Part shown: positions 1 to 9,680 of the stretch, one piece after another
Numbering within the stretch: position 1 is the stretch's first letter
Layout: each line of letters begins with the position of its first letter
Source of the DNA: Paenibacillus sp. SY21-1
GTDB taxonomy: Bacteria; Bacillota; Bacilli; Paenibacillales; Paenibacillaceae
Length of the DNA stretch: 64,000 nt
Direction of reading: 5' to 3'
Assembly: GCF_005222705.1 (NCBI RefSeq)
Contig: NZ_STGF01000001.1
Coordinates: 124,001-188,000, forward strand
Made by a program: the position numbers and the translations under genes
The notes under the pieces: model-generated
What the model was told of the DNA's origin: nothing
What the model saw: only the letters and a program-made list of their open reading frames with translations
Database searches by the model: none

Positions 1-181
<181 letters not shown>

Positions 182-194
182 TTACCCAAGCTAC

Positions 195-223
195 ATCTTA
201 ACACCCATTGCACCTATCGACAA
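195..223 (-). promoter_or_regulatory. sigma-A-type promoter for murA
   Basis: On the minus strand TTGTCG (218-223) is separated by 17 bases from TAAGAT (195-200), about 80 bases ahead of the murA start. This is the only recognisable signal in the 298-base gap between murA and ywzB, so murA probably has its own promoter. Confidence 0.55.
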
Positions 224-413
224 GCGTTAAATATTTGCTACGCCTTGCAATCGCTTTAATCGACAAAAACTTCATTTTTCTCAGAAAAACAGCATTTTAC
301 GAGTGTATCCTCAGCCGCTTTCCATAATTTCGGACCTAATGAAACAGTATTCGCAGGGGTGTCGCATTTTGAGTCCGTCATGTATTACCCATTGTTGACA
401 TGTTTCGTGTTTG

Positions 414-680
414 TTATTCGACAAAAACCCGAAGCAGCACCGTATAGCCCCAATACTCAAGCATGAATTTAGCGAGCAAATGTCCGATAATAATTGCCGC
501 AATGACTTGAAACATTCTGGCCTTCGTGCTTTTGGGATAGCGAAACAGCGCCTCCCACTTGACCTCCTGCAGAACGACCCACACAAAAATGATGCATAAA
601 ATGACGACCACGATTGAGAATAACCCTATCATGCCGCTAGAGCCTTGCCATCCGCTGATTGTATTCCCGTCGACGCTCAT
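414..680 (-). CDS. ywzB: DUF1146 small membrane protein YwzB
   Basis: An 88-residue protein with two hydrophobic segments: one near residues 17-40 (GLFSIVVVILCIIFVWVVLQ) and one near 56-75 (FQVIAAIIIGHLLAKFM). Between them is the short basic stretch WEALFRYPKSTKARM. Length, topology and position just before murA match the DUF1146/YwzB family, which in Bacillus sits between atpC and murA. No biochemical function is established for the family. The start has a strong AGGAGG site. Here the gene is separated from atpC by about 16.5 kb of accessory genes. Confidence 0.8.
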   Translation of the reverse strand: MSVDGNTISGWQGSSGMIGLFSIVVVILCIIFVWVVLQEVKWEALFRYPKSTKARMFQVIAAIIIGHLLAKFMLEYWGYTVLLRVFVE

Positions 681-698
681 AGCTCCTCCTCATTGCTT

Positions 699-3600
699 CT
701 ACTTTAAAACCCTGTGCAGCAGCGCGCTGAAATCGGCACGGCTAGCGGATTGCTTCGGCTTATACACCCCGCCGTCCATGCCTTCAATTAATCCTTGCAG
801 CTTCAAGGCATAGAGCATGGGAGCCGACCAGTCGGAATGATCTACATCGGCGAACGGAGGAAGCAGCGGCAGTCGCGGTTGAACGCCCTCCGCCTTGCCG
901 ATAATCATCGCCATCTCCTCGCGGGTTACAGGCTGGCTTGGCTTAAACGTTCCATCCGGGAAACCGCTAACCCAGCCTTGCTGAACGGCTGTTCTTACTG
1001 CATTCGACGCCCAATGGCCCGTCGGCAAATCCTTGAAGCCGCTGGTTGCGGCAAGCGGGCCGCCAATCGGATTGTAAGCCTTGACGACCATGGCAACCGC
1101 TTCAGCCCTTGTAATCGCCCGCTTCGGCTCGAAGCGGTAGCCGCCCGTTCCATTTACGATTCCCCTTTTGTTCAAATCGACTATCTGATCAGCCGCCCAA
1201 TGGCCGGCCAAATCGCGGAAGCCGCCGATCAATAAATCGGCATTCATCCTAAGCCGGTAATACTGCTGGTCAAACGGCGCATTCGACGTAAGCTTCACAT
1301 AGTAAATATCCGGCTTGAGCAACAGCTCTGCGGTCTGCAGCTTTCCGCTATTGCCGGTGGAAGCCGATGCAAGCTGCTTCATTTTTTTGTCATAGACAAT
1401 CAGCTTGACATCCCGGTTGGCAGGCACGCCCGTCACTGTGATGCTGACCAGGCTTTCGCCCGTGACTCGATGCTGAAACCAATCAACATCGCTATAACTG
1501 TCCACAACGCCCAAATACTCCGTACCCGGCTTTACCATAAACGCCTCGTACGATTTGTCGTTTGGTTCGTTCGGGTCCTCGTAGACAGGCGTATAGTCGA
1601 TATCCAGCTTATACGTGCCGATGGTCGGACTGGCTTCGGATGAGATGGCATTATGAACACGAATATAATATTTGCCCGGCGTGACGGTTATGACAGGCGA
1701 TTGCTCCGTCTCTCCCTCGCTGGCTTCATCGAACAGCTGCAACGATTGTCCGGCTTTCTGCACAGCCAGCGCCGGATCGATCCGCGCCGTGCTGACGCTG
1801 ACCGACAAATTCAGCTTGCCGCCTTGCTGAAAGGTTACAACGAACCAGTCCTGATCGCCCTTCTGATGAAATGAACCGGTGATGCTCTGCGTTCTTGGCG
1901 GCAGCGTGAACGCTTCGTACGCTTTGTCGTTCCGCTCGTATTCATCCGGGTTCATCGCGAAGGTTGAGGTCAGCTTGTAAGGCAGCATTCTGCTGTCCGT
2001 CTGGTTGGCAAGCGCCAGTTTAATCGTTTGCTTGCCTTTCTTAACCTTCAAATCGATCGTGCCGCTGGCAAGCTTCGTATCCACAGAGGCTTGCAGCTTG
2101 CCGCCAGCATAATGCGACGTCCTGATCGGCGGTACGGTTCCGCTTGATACAAGCCCCTCGTAGCTTAGAGTCAGCGTTCCATCAAACGGCACTTCGATTG
2201 TGTACCAGTCCTGATCGCTCGCCCCGTCAAGCGCAGCGGTAATCTGCGTGAACAGCGGAAATACGGCCGCCGCTCTCATGCTTTCATTCGGCTCGAAAGC
2301 ATCCGCCTTCAAACTTGCAGCAATCGCCTTATCCACTTGCAGCACGCCGTAACCCGACTTGGGGTCTACGCCAGGCGCACCGATGTCTTTGGCAGTCTGC
2401 CGAAGCAGCTCCCTGATCTGGTAAGGCTTAAAATCGGGATTTTGCGCCCATACCAAGGCAGCAGCCGCAGCAGCCTGCGGGGCCGCCATGGAGGTGCCTT
2501 CTTCCTTCTTATATAAACCGCCCATGGCGGTTGTAAACACATTCCACGGCGCAACAACGTCCAGCTCGCTGCCCGGATTCGAGCGCGGGTCCATCGTGCC
2601 GTTGGCCCTGACGCCGCCTACCGCCAGCACGGTCGGATACGCAGCCGGATATTTCACCGCAGCCTTTTCTTTAAAGCGCTCGCCGTCATTGCCTGCTGCC
2701 GCAACCAGCAGCACCCCTTTGCTTTCCGCATATTGCACAATGTCCTGCATATAAGGAGAATATCGGTGCAGGCCTACAGAAAGAACCACGATGCTGGCGC
2801 CGTTTTTGACGGCATACAGAATCGCTTCCCCCAGCTCCTGCTCGGTGCCGTCTCCATTTTCGTCCAGCGCCTTAATTGGCATAAGCTTGGCGTTCCACAG
2901 AATGCCCGCCACGCCGCGCCCGTTGTTGCCTGCGGCCCCGATTACGCCCGCCACGCTCGTACCGTGTCCATTATCGTCATCCGGCGGCGCGCCTTTTTTG
3001 ACCAGGTTGGTACCCGGCACCAAATTCCCCTTTAAATCGGGATGATCCAAATCGATTCCCGTATCCACAATCGCAATGATGCGTTCGGTCTGGGAACGTA
3101 CCGTTTCCCAAGCCTTCTGAGCGCCGATCTGCGTCAAATACGTCTGCTTCCCCAGCTCGGGATCATCGGCCTTCGTCGGCTCTGCCGCCAAAGCCGATAC
3201 ACGCTGCGTCTCTTCCTCGGCGGCGCCTCCGCCTGCCAACGCTTCATCGTCCGCAGGCGAGGGCGTGACGGCCGCATCCTGCTGGCGCGAATCCGCGTCG
3301 CCCGCCTCATTCGCAGCGCCAGACTTGACCGACTGGCGTGTCGTGTCATCGGCAGGCGGCTGCGCTCCTGACTCGGCGACGCTTCCGTCCGCCGCGGCCT
3401 CCCCAGGCTCGCCTTCCGCCTCTGCGGAAGGCATCGCCAGCATGTGCACCCCGCTGTTCGGGTGCACATATTCAACGCCCGGCTCGCTTTGCAGCCGGGC
3501 CAGCCATTGCTGTACGTCCGCGCCGGGCTCGGCCGGACGTACCACGGCCACCGCCGCCTCCGGCTGGCGGTGGAGCACCTCCGTCCCGCGCAGCCCTGCG

Positions 3601-3908
3601 GGCGCGGGACCCTTGTATTTGAGCAGCCAGCTTTGCGGCTGCTCGCTCTGTTCGGCGGCGGCAGGCATCGCCGCCGCCGTATGGCTGGCGGGGCTTACGC
3701 CCGCCAGCAGCAAGCCGGAGAGCGCCAGCAGCAGCATGGCGCTCCGGCAGCTTCGTCTGATTGCGGCGCGCGTATAGCCGCCGCTTAATGTTTTACTTCC
3801 TCCTGCTCGGTTAGCTATATGGTCGGAGCCGCTGTGAAGCTGCCGTGAGGCTTCTTCGGTTCCTGTAGGGGCGTGTCTATATGTATCCTCGCAATTTGGT
3901 CTATTCAT
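699..3908 (-). CDS. S-layer-anchored subtilisin-like (S8) serine protease with PPC and SLH domains
   Basis: A secreted protease of about 1,069 residues from the chosen ATG at 3908. In order it has a basic leader with a hydrophobic signal segment (MLLLALSGLLLAGVSPA), an inhibitor_I9-like propeptide ending GVEYVHPN, and an acidic Ala/Gly/Glu-rich linker. The S8 catalytic domain follows: Asp in IVDTGIDLDHPDL (codon 3063-3065), His in DDNGHGTSVAG (2964-2966), oxyanion Asn in AAAGNDGE, Ser in EGTSMAAPQA (2490-2492). Next come three PPC-type beta domains (each with a QDWY/QDWF/VDWF signature) and three C-terminal SLH repeats that anchor to the cell-wall polymer. The open frame extends upstream to 4241, but that part crosses the pectate lyase terminator and does not look like protein. 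The ribosome binding site at 3908 is weak. A GGAGG around 3800 has no start codon behind it, so the start is uncertain. Confidence 0.85.
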   Translation of the reverse strand: MNRPNCEDTYRHAPTGTEEASRQLHSGSDHIANRAGGSKTLSGGYTRAAIRRSCRSAMLLLALSGLLLAGVSPASHTAAAMPAAAEQSEQPQSWLLKYKGPAPAGLRGTEVLHRQPEAAVAVVRPAEPGADVQQWLARLQSEPGVEYVHPNSGVHMLAMPSAEAEGEPGEAAADGSVAESGAQPPADDTTRQSVKSGAANEAGDADSRQQDAAVTPSPADDEALAGGGAAEEETQRVSALAAEPTKADDPELGKQTYLTQIGAQKAWETVRSQTERIIAIVDTGIDLDHPDLKGNLVPGTNLVKKGAPPDDDNGHGTSVAGVIGAAGNNGRGVAGILWNAKLMPIKALDENGDGTEQELGEAILYAVKNGASIVVLSVGLHRYSPYMQDIVQYAESKGVLLVAAAGNDGERFKEKAAVKYPAAYPTVLAVGGVRANGTMDPRSNPGSELDVVAPWNVFTTAMGGLYKKEEGTSMAAPQAAAAAALVWAQNPDFKPYQIRELLRQTAKDIGAPGVDPKSGYGVLQVDKAIAASLKADAFEPNESMRAAAVFPLFTQITAALDGASDQDWYTIEVPFDGTLTLSYEGLVSSGTVPPIRTSHYAGGKLQASVDTKLASGTIDLKVKKGKQTIKLALANQTDSRMLPYKLTSTFAMNPDEYERNDKAYEAFTLPPRTQSITGSFHQKGDQDWFVVTFQQGGKLNLSVSVSTARIDPALAVQKAGQSLQLFDEASEGETEQSPVITVTPGKYYIRVHNAISSEASPTIGTYKLDIDYTPVYEDPNEPNDKSYEAFMVKPGTEYLGVVDSYSDVDWFQHRVTGESLVSITVTGVPANRDVKLIVYDKKMKQLASASTGNSGKLQTAELLLKPDIYYVKLTSNAPFDQQYYRLRMNADLLIGGFRDLAGHWAADQIVDLNKRGIVNGTGGYRFEPKRAITRAEAVAMVVKAYNPIGGPLAATSGFKDLPTGHWASNAVRTAVQQGWVSGFPDGTFKPSQPVTREEMAMIIGKAEGVQPRLPLLPPFADVDHSDWSAPMLYALKLQGLIEGMDGGVYKPKQSASRADFSALLHRVLK

Positions 3909-4168
3909 AGCAGTCTGCCTTCGTCTATTAAGATGGTCTTGTTGATTGGGTTGACATGCTCGGTTTTCCTGAATGGCTTTGGGACAAATTGAACAGTCAG
4001 TTTCGTTTTCATCTTTAAATATTCGCCTCCGCACAGCCAATCCCCTTGTTTTGCTCCGATAAAAGGTCAAAAGGCCCACACCCCCCGGCATATATACCCA
4101 ATCCCGCAATATTTGAAACCGGAATGCCGACTCCCGCAACCGATAAAACCTGTTATTGGGTTGATAGA

Positions 4169-4211
4169 CAAAAGGACTCCAACCTCCACCATAAGCGGAA
4201 GTTGAAGTCCT
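4169..4211 (-). terminator. terminator of the pectate lyase gene
   Basis: An inverted repeat (AGGACTTCAAC, loop, GTTGGAGTCCT on the minus strand) is followed by TTTTGTC, about 90 bases after the pectate lyase stop. Its position inside the upstream extension of the protease frame argues that this extension is not translated. Confidence 0.7.
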
Positions 4212-4299
4212 CTGCATGAAAGAATAGGTTTGAACCATCAAGCTGCCTGGCCGGACTCTGATTGTCGCGCTCTCGTATCCTGACCGGCCCGCTGCGCGT

Positions 4300-7200
4300 C
4301 TATGTGTTCAGCCATTGAGCAACCGTACCGCTTAGCTTGCCGGCTCCTGCTCCGTTGCCCGCCAGCAGCTTGCCTGTGAGCGCCTCGGGCGCATCTGGCG
4401 AGTAGCTGTACGGCAGCGCAGAGAAGCCGTTCCAGGAGAAGGCCGGCGCGGCAGCCGGAACCGGTGACAACGGGCTGCCCGGAGTTTCACTGCCGCCCTT
4501 GAACACGACGCCGTTCATCGAGTAAATGGTGTTCAACGCCTTTATTTTTCCCGTATACGCTGCTTGAGACGCATTTTTCTGATTGTTCCTCAGCGGGTAC
4601 AGGACGTCGATGATGTGCGAGTTTTCAAGCAATACCGCACCGTTCTCCGTGGAAATGGCGCCATTGCTCGTGACTCCAAATTTGTAACCTTTCGACTCAA
4701 TCGCCGTTTTTTGAGCCGCGCTTATTCGCTGCGATGCCGCGTTGGCGTCAGCGCTGTCCATGACGACGTTGTACACATGGACATTGCCGCCGCGCAGCCG
4801 CGGCATGCGGTCCATCATATCCTTGTAATAGTTGTGATGCAGCGTTACGGTATGGCCATTGTTCTCCGCTCTTAATTCATTGGCGCCAATGAGATGTCCT
4901 TTTTTCTGGCCAGCCGATACGGCAGCAATATCCGCTTTGCTGAGTCCGAGATTGCGAAGCTCATTGTACATCGGATACGCGCTGCGGTTTGCTTCCAGCG
5001 CATCCATCTGACGCATGAGCCAGCTGTTCGGGCCAAGGTCGTCACCGGTGAACAGAGACCAGGAAACGGTCACGCCGCTGCTGCCTTTTTTGACGTCGAC
5101 AACTCCGTCATAGGCTTTTCGGAACGTACTGTGGTCAATCCAGACATTATGGGTTTCTTCCAGCGTAATATAGTCCCAATCGTTTTTGTCGTAATCGCCC
5201 TTCGATTGCTCATCCCATTCCCATAGCTCGTCAAATTCCAGGTTTCGAATGACCACGTTCGAGCTGCGCTTTATGACCAAAGCCGCATGTTTGACGGCTG
5301 CCCCGTTCCGCGAGAAAATCGTCAGACCGTTAAAGCCGTCGATCTCTATTTTGCTAACCCCCGTCTGCAGCAGAACCGGGTGCGTGCTTGCCGCATTATG
5401 CTCCCGAATCGGCGCTGTGCGGGCGGCCGCTTCAATCTCATTCCAGCCCAGGCTTAAATCATTCATAATCTCGACCACCTTAACGCCGGAATTCCGCTTT
5501 AAGGCGAGTCCAAGCTCGGTGGCGTTCGTTACTTTCCGATAGAGAGGGCTGCTTTCGCTGATTACTCCTCCGCCCGTCGTCCCCCCCGCAGCAGCAAAGC
5601 CGGATACGCTATTCAGGACAGAGCCGATGCCCGGCACGGCTGTAGACGCAGCTGTCGGCGCTGCGCTTGGAGCCGGCGTGGCCGTTAGCGCAGGAGTGGG
5701 TGCGCTTGTCGGTCCAGGTGCAGCGCTGGAGGCCGGAGGAACCGGCGTAGCGCCTCCTGCGCCCCCTGCGGTTGACTCCAGCGCACCGATGCTGACGCCG
5801 GCCGGTGTGCCTGCGCCAATCAGATCGCTGCCTGCCGCAAGGCGGAGAAAATTGCCGATAGCTGGCGAGCCGTCGCTATTGCGCCCCACTGTCGGCGTTA
5901 ACGATACAAAGTCGCTATCGCTGGCAAGCAAACCTTTTCCGTTCAGGCTGCCTTTGCTGTTGTGCCACCACACGTTGGATTGCGCCACATCGTTTACGTT
6001 CGGATACTTGTCGCTGGAGGAAGCTTTATAAGACAAGTTGTTTTTAAAAATATGAGTGCCCTGATCAAAGGCAAAGTTGCTGCCCGACTGTTTGCCGTTG
6101 TCCCAGCTGGTGTTGTTCGTCATTACGATTGAGCCGGGATTGCTGTTATACGTAAAGCCGTGCTTCTTGTTCTGGAAGGCAATATTGTTTTCAATGATAT
6201 GATTCACCTGAATCCCCGAGCCGCCAAGCTTGAATCCGTTGCCGTCGCTGTTGCTGGTTGACGTTCCGTCTTGGGTGGCTCCGTTACGGTAAGCGATGCT
6301 GTCCCGAATCGTAACGGGATCGATCGGCCCCGTATCCCCTTTCGTATAAAGATCCCAGCCATCGTCAACATTATAGGCCGCTATGCATCCCGTGAACACA
6401 TTGCCCGGCCCCGTCGTCAGCTTGGCGGCAAATCCGTCGGCATCCTCGCCGTTATCCGGGTCGTAGTTATTGTGCGAAAAGACGTTGATAATTTCATTGT
6501 AGCTTGGCCACTCCGCTCTCGGAGCACCGGCGGAATGCCTGCTGATCTGCAAGCCGCTGTCTTTGTTATGATGGGTTTCCACATTCTCGATCCGGTTATA
6601 ATTGCCGCCGATAAAAATGCCGTTGTCGCCTGCGCCTCTTACTTCCAGCCCTTTGATATGCCAGTAATGGCCGTTTACAGTCAACCCCCGATTGGCAGGG
6701 TCAAACGCTTGACCGTAAAAATCGAGCACCGGCTTTTCGCTGCCATAAGCGTAAAGCTGCTTGCGGCTGCCTGCCGTTCCATTGTTGCCGCGGGCGATCA
6801 TCACCGTTTCGGTAAAGGAGTATACGCCCCCTCGCATATAGATGGTACGTCCAGGCTGAATGCGGGCAATCGCCTCCGTTAAGGTTGTAGGGCTTTGCAG
6901 CGTTCCAGGCTGGGCAGCGCTGCCGTTGGGAGCGACAAACAGATCGCCCGCCGCCGGGTTCGGGCTGGCCGTTGCAGGCGGCGTCGGAGTCGCGGTAGCG
7001 GTTGGTGCCGGGCTACCTGTCGGCGCAGGCGTTCCCGTAGGTCCAGCCGTCGGGCTTGGCGCCGGGCCGGCGTCGCCTGTGTAAACGAGCAAATTGTCCA
7101 GATATTGCCCGATCGTCGGCGAGTTTTGCGAATAGGCTTTGAGACGAACCAGCCCATTTGATGCGTTTGCAGGCAAATCGATTTGTTGAGCAATTAGAAC

Positions 7201-7785
7201 TCCATTAACGTAAGCGCTTACCTTTTTGGTCGCGGTATGCAGCACCAGCTTGAGTTGATGCCAGGTGTTCAGCGGATAATCGGCAAGCAATACATAATGG
7301 GCTCCATCGACAGTCAATGCCAGGTCATTGCCGCCGTCACGCGTCTGAATTTCGGCGATGGTCGTTCCCGAGCTTTCCTGCGGGGAAGAGAAAAGCTTGA
7401 GCGGCCGCAGCGAGCTGCTTCTCGACGAGCCTTCGTGATACCAATCCAGTTCAACGGTGACGGTTCCTCTTAGCGGCTCGGCCAACGTTCTGCTTGCCTG
7501 CGTTTGCTGCGAGGCAGCGGCGTCATGCAGGTACATGGCATCTCCGCTGCGCCCCGGAGCGGGGGCTATGACAACGCGGTTTTGCGCGGTTTGAGGATTG
7601 GGAAACAGCGTATAAGCCGCCTCCAATTGCGATTGCGACCAGCCGTCGAACGAATCGGCCACAACAGAGACCGTATCGGCGTACGCCGGCTGCGGGTATG
7701 CCGCTCCTCCCCAACCCGTCGCACACAAAACCAGCGCTATAAGCAAAATAAACCATTTTGATTTCGTTACCGTTTGAAACGTCAT
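4300..7785 (-). CDS. Secreted modular pectate lyase with two catalytic domains (PL9 and PL1)
   Basis: A roughly 1,161-residue secreted enzyme that should cleave polygalacturonate by beta-elimination. Layout: signal peptide (about 1-37, ending PQPAYA); a LamG/CBM-like beta-sandwich (about 40-235); a Pro/Thr/Ala linker; a right-handed beta-helix of the PL9 type (about 285-690) with the calcium/catalytic segment EDADGFAAKLTTGPGN and NVDDGWDLY; a second Pro/Ala/Thr linker; and a PL1 (Pel/Amb_all) beta-helix (about 745-1160) with DYITLEETHNVWIDHSTF and the catalytic-Arg motif RMPRLRGG. Two complete lyase modules in one chain are unusual. The start at 7785 has AAGGAG nine bases upstream; a TTG at 7809 lacks such a site. 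A promoter and a consensus cre box lie just upstream, so CcpA control is likely. Confidence 0.9.
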   Translation of the reverse strand: MTFQTVTKSKWFILLIALVLCATGWGGAAYPQPAYADTVSVVADSFDGWSQSQLEAAYTLFPNPQTAQNRVVIAPAPGRSGDAMYLHDAAASQQTQASRTLAEPLRGTVTVELDWYHEGSSRSSSLRPLKLFSSPQESSGTTIAEIQTRDGGNDLALTVDGAHYVLLADYPLNTWHQLKLVLHTATKKVSAYVNGVLIAQQIDLPANASNGLVRLKAYSQNSPTIGQYLDNLLVYTGDAGPAPSPTAGPTGTPAPTGSPAPTATATPTPPATASPNPAAGDLFVAPNGSAAQPGTLQSPTTLTEAIARIQPGRTIYMRGGVYSFTETVMIARGNNGTAGSRKQLYAYGSEKPVLDFYGQAFDPANRGLTVNGHYWHIKGLEVRGAGDNGIFIGGNYNRIENVETHHNKDSGLQISRHSAGAPRAEWPSYNEIINVFSHNNYDPDNGEDADGFAAKLTTGPGNVFTGCIAAYNVDDGWDLYTKGDTGPIDPVTIRDSIAYRNGATQDGTSTSNSDGNGFKLGGSGIQVNHIIENNIAFQNKKHGFTYNSNPGSIVMTNNTSWDNGKQSGSNFAFDQGTHIFKNNLSYKASSSDKYPNVNDVAQSNVWWHNSKGSLNGKGLLASDSDFVSLTPTVGRNSDGSPAIGNFLRLAAGSDLIGAGTPAGVSIGALESTAGGAGGATPVPPASSAAPGPTSAPTPALTATPAPSAAPTAASTAVPGIGSVLNSVSGFAAAGGTTGGGVISESSPLYRKVTNATELGLALKRNSGVKVVEIMNDLSLGWNEIEAAARTAPIREHNAASTHPVLLQTGVSKIEIDGFNGLTIFSRNGAAVKHAALVIKRSSNVVIRNLEFDELWEWDEQSKGDYDKNDWDYITLEETHNVWIDHSTFRKAYDGVVDVKKGSSGVTVSWSLFTGDDLGPNSWLMRQMDALEANRSAYPMYNELRNLGLSKADIAAVSAGQKKGHLIGANELRAENNGHTVTLHHNYYKDMMDRMPRLRGGNVHVYNVVMDSADANAASQRISAAQKTAIESKGYKFGVTSNGAISTENGAVLLENSHIIDVLYPLRNNQKNASQAAYTGKIKALNTIYSMNGVVFKGGSETPGSPLSPVPAAAPAFSWNGFSALPYSYSPDAPEALTGKLLAGNGAGAGKLSGTVAQWLNT

Positions 7786-7821
7786 TTGCACTCTCTCCTT
7801 GAGCTTCAAATTTTCGAAAAA

Positions 7822-7835
7822 TGCAAGCGGTTACA
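7822..7835 (-). promoter_or_regulatory. CcpA binding site (cre) upstream of pectate lyase
   Basis: TGCAAGCGGTTACA (plus strand), with the flanking A at 7821, fits the cre consensus WTGNAANCGNWNNCW at every fixed position. It lies about 37 bases before the start codon and downstream of the predicted promoter, a typical roadblock position for catabolite repression. Confidence 0.75.
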
Positions 7836-7858
7836 AATGAATCGATAAACCTCCTTTT

Positions 7859-7887
7859 TCATTATTTTTCAGACTCTTGCTGCACAA
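7859..7887 (-). promoter_or_regulatory. possible sigma-A promoter of the pectate lyase gene
   Basis: On the minus strand TTGTGC (7882-7887) is 17 bases from TAATGA (7859-7864). Both boxes are imperfect. The site sits just upstream of the cre box. Confidence 0.4.
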
Positions 7888-8055
7888 CCTCCGGGCCATT
7901 TCAGTGTATAAGGCGGATACCCGTTACGTATATAATCCTTGCCCCAGCAAGCCTGCTTTCGGGCATTGCGCGCACCACTCGCCCCTTTAGCCGAGCTGAT
8001 GATTATTATTTTCCACTATTGTCCAGAAAATGATTATTGACTCCCGCCGCAACAC

Positions 8056-9426
8056 TCAAGCTTGCGGACTGCCGCTGTCGCCAACGGGTGCAGGCTGGTT
8101 CGTTGCGGCGCTGGCCTCCGCATTGTCAGGATTGCCGGATTCGCCGGACTGCGATTGGCTTGCCGCATCCCTTTCTTGCTCCTTGCCATCTTCGGCACCC
8201 TGCGAGGACGCCATCGCCGATCCGCTCTCCTTCTCTCCGGGGGCGCCTTCCCCTTTTTGCTTTGCCCGCGCACGATTCGTCATCGGGATTAGAGGCGGAA
8301 AGCTGCCGTCACTGTCGTCGCTCATTTTGCGGAGAATAGCTACAAGCAGCAGCAGCACAGGAAACAGAAAACCGAAGGTGACACTGTATACGGTCCAGAC
8401 CCCCATCGCAAATTCGTTGGCATGGGCCGCGTTTCGATAGGTCATGACAGCGAGCGGCAAAATAATAAACGCATAGGGGAGGACAAGCGGGCGGTAAGTG
8501 GTCAGCTTCAGCATTTGCGCTGTCATTACCGTTAGGGTGTAGAAGCACATCGAAAGCTTCATAAAGACGGTTCCAATCCATACAACCGCCACCATGATTT
8601 CTACCCGGACAAGAATTTCTTCGATATTGATGTATTTGGCCATATCATAAATCGCAAACGGGCTGCGCAACGTCTCGTTCACCCCCATAACCCCGATGAG
8701 GCATACGACGAGCAGCGTACTGGTCACGGTTATGATCAAGGCGGTGCCCATCAGATGACGGCGCAGCTTCGGGCGATCCTGCTCGCGCACTTGCGGCAGC
8801 ACCATTGTCATAAACACAAATTCTCCAATTGGAAAACCGATAATCGGATATGCTCCTTTAATGGGCCGCATAATGCCGTCGTATAGAAGCGGCTCGAAAT
8901 ATTCCACACTAAACTGGCTGAGCAATGCGCACACGAGCAGGATCATCACGAGGATGGACCAGCTGAACAAAATTTCTCCTGTGCGCGCAATAGTCTCGAC
9001 ACCCAACATCACCCCGTAAATAACGACAACCATGAAGCTTACATTAATGAACCATTCAGGCGTAATGGGAAGCACGGACAAGCCAAGGAAATCGGAAATG
9101 TTCCTCAGCACAAGCGAGCTTAAAATGAGCAAAAAGATGATGTAGCCGAGCACAAGCGCTTTGCCCAGCCAGGCTCCAAGCAGCTTTTCCGCATATTGGG
9201 CGAGCGACAGCTTGGGGAATCGATCCATTAATGCCAAATAGGGAACCAGCACCAAATAATTAAAAGGACCGGCCAGAAGCATGGAAATCCATGCGTCTTG
9301 CTTGGCTATGCTGGTAACGGCAGTCGGCAGCAGCAGCGCTGCCGAGCCAAGAGAGAACAAAAACAATATTTTGCAAATCTGACCGGAGGTTATCTGCGTA
9401 TTGTTGATTCCCGCATATTTGCTCAT
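8056..9426 (-). CDS. Spore germination receptor B subunit (GerAB/GerKB family)
   Basis: A 456-residue polytopic membrane protein of the endospore germination transporter family (APC superfamily), with about ten hydrophobic segments. It begins MSKYAGINNTQITSGQICKI, typical of GerAB proteins. The last 85 or so residues form a hydrophilic tail rich in Glu, Ser, Ala and Gln, longer than usual. In the dormant spore's inner membrane the B subunit is thought to bind the nutrient germinant. It is the last gene of an A-C-D-B operon and overlaps the preceding small gene by four bases (ATGA). Which germinant it recognises cannot be told from sequence. Confidence 0.88.
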   Translation of the reverse strand: MSKYAGINNTQITSGQICKILFLFSLGSAALLLPTAVTSIAKQDAWISMLLAGPFNYLVLVPYLALMDRFPKLSLAQYAEKLLGAWLGKALVLGYIIFLLILSSLVLRNISDFLGLSVLPITPEWFINVSFMVVVIYGVMLGVETIARTGEILFSWSILVMILLVCALLSQFSVEYFEPLLYDGIMRPIKGAYPIIGFPIGEFVFMTMVLPQVREQDRPKLRRHLMGTALIITVTSTLLVVCLIGVMGVNETLRSPFAIYDMAKYINIEEILVRVEIMVAVVWIGTVFMKLSMCFYTLTVMTAQMLKLTTYRPLVLPYAFIILPLAVMTYRNAAHANEFAMGVWTVYSVTFGFLFPVLLLLVAILRKMSDDSDGSFPPLIPMTNRARAKQKGEGAPGEKESGSAMASSQGAEDGKEQERDAASQSQSGESGNPDNAEASAATNQPAPVGDSGSPQA

Positions 9427-9680
9427 GAAGAAGGCTCCTCCTCAATCCAGGCCTGAATCGGCTTGTAAATCGGTTTATATATGGCGCTGATGGCGTCAAG
9501 CGGATTCGGCAGCGGCAATCTCAGCAGCAGAGCGAGAATGAAAGCCGTACCTAGCATAAGAATGAACAAAGCCCATCCTCGCTCTCTGTTCCGCTGTCGG
9601 TTGCCGTTTCTCACCCAGATTGCGACTCCGCTAATCACCGCCGCCAAGACAACCAGAAGGTTCGGCAACATGTTCCACAC
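9423..9680 (-). CDS. Small two-helix germination receptor subunit (GerXD type)
   Basis: An 85-residue protein with two hydrophobic helices (LPNLLVVLAAVISGVAIWV and a second around ALFILMLGTAFILALLL) joined by a short Arg-rich loop, then a Pro-rich amphipathic tail containing the repeat AIYKPIYKPI. Small two-helix D subunits of this size are encoded in some Bacillus ger operons and modulate germination rate. This one lies between gerC and gerB: it directly follows the gerC stop and overlaps gerB by four bases. The assignment rests on size, topology and position rather than a recognised motif. Confidence 0.7.
   Translation of the reverse strand: MWNMLPNLLVVLAAVISGVAIWVRNGNRQRNRERGWALFILMLGTAFILALLLRLPLPNPLDAISAIYKPIYKPIQAWIEEEPSS

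Noticed and set aside
3265..3788. Overlapping plus-strand open frames opposite the protease linker
   Set aside because: They are Ala/Ser/Pro/Arg-rich shadows of a repetitive acidic linker with high third-position GC; no start signals.
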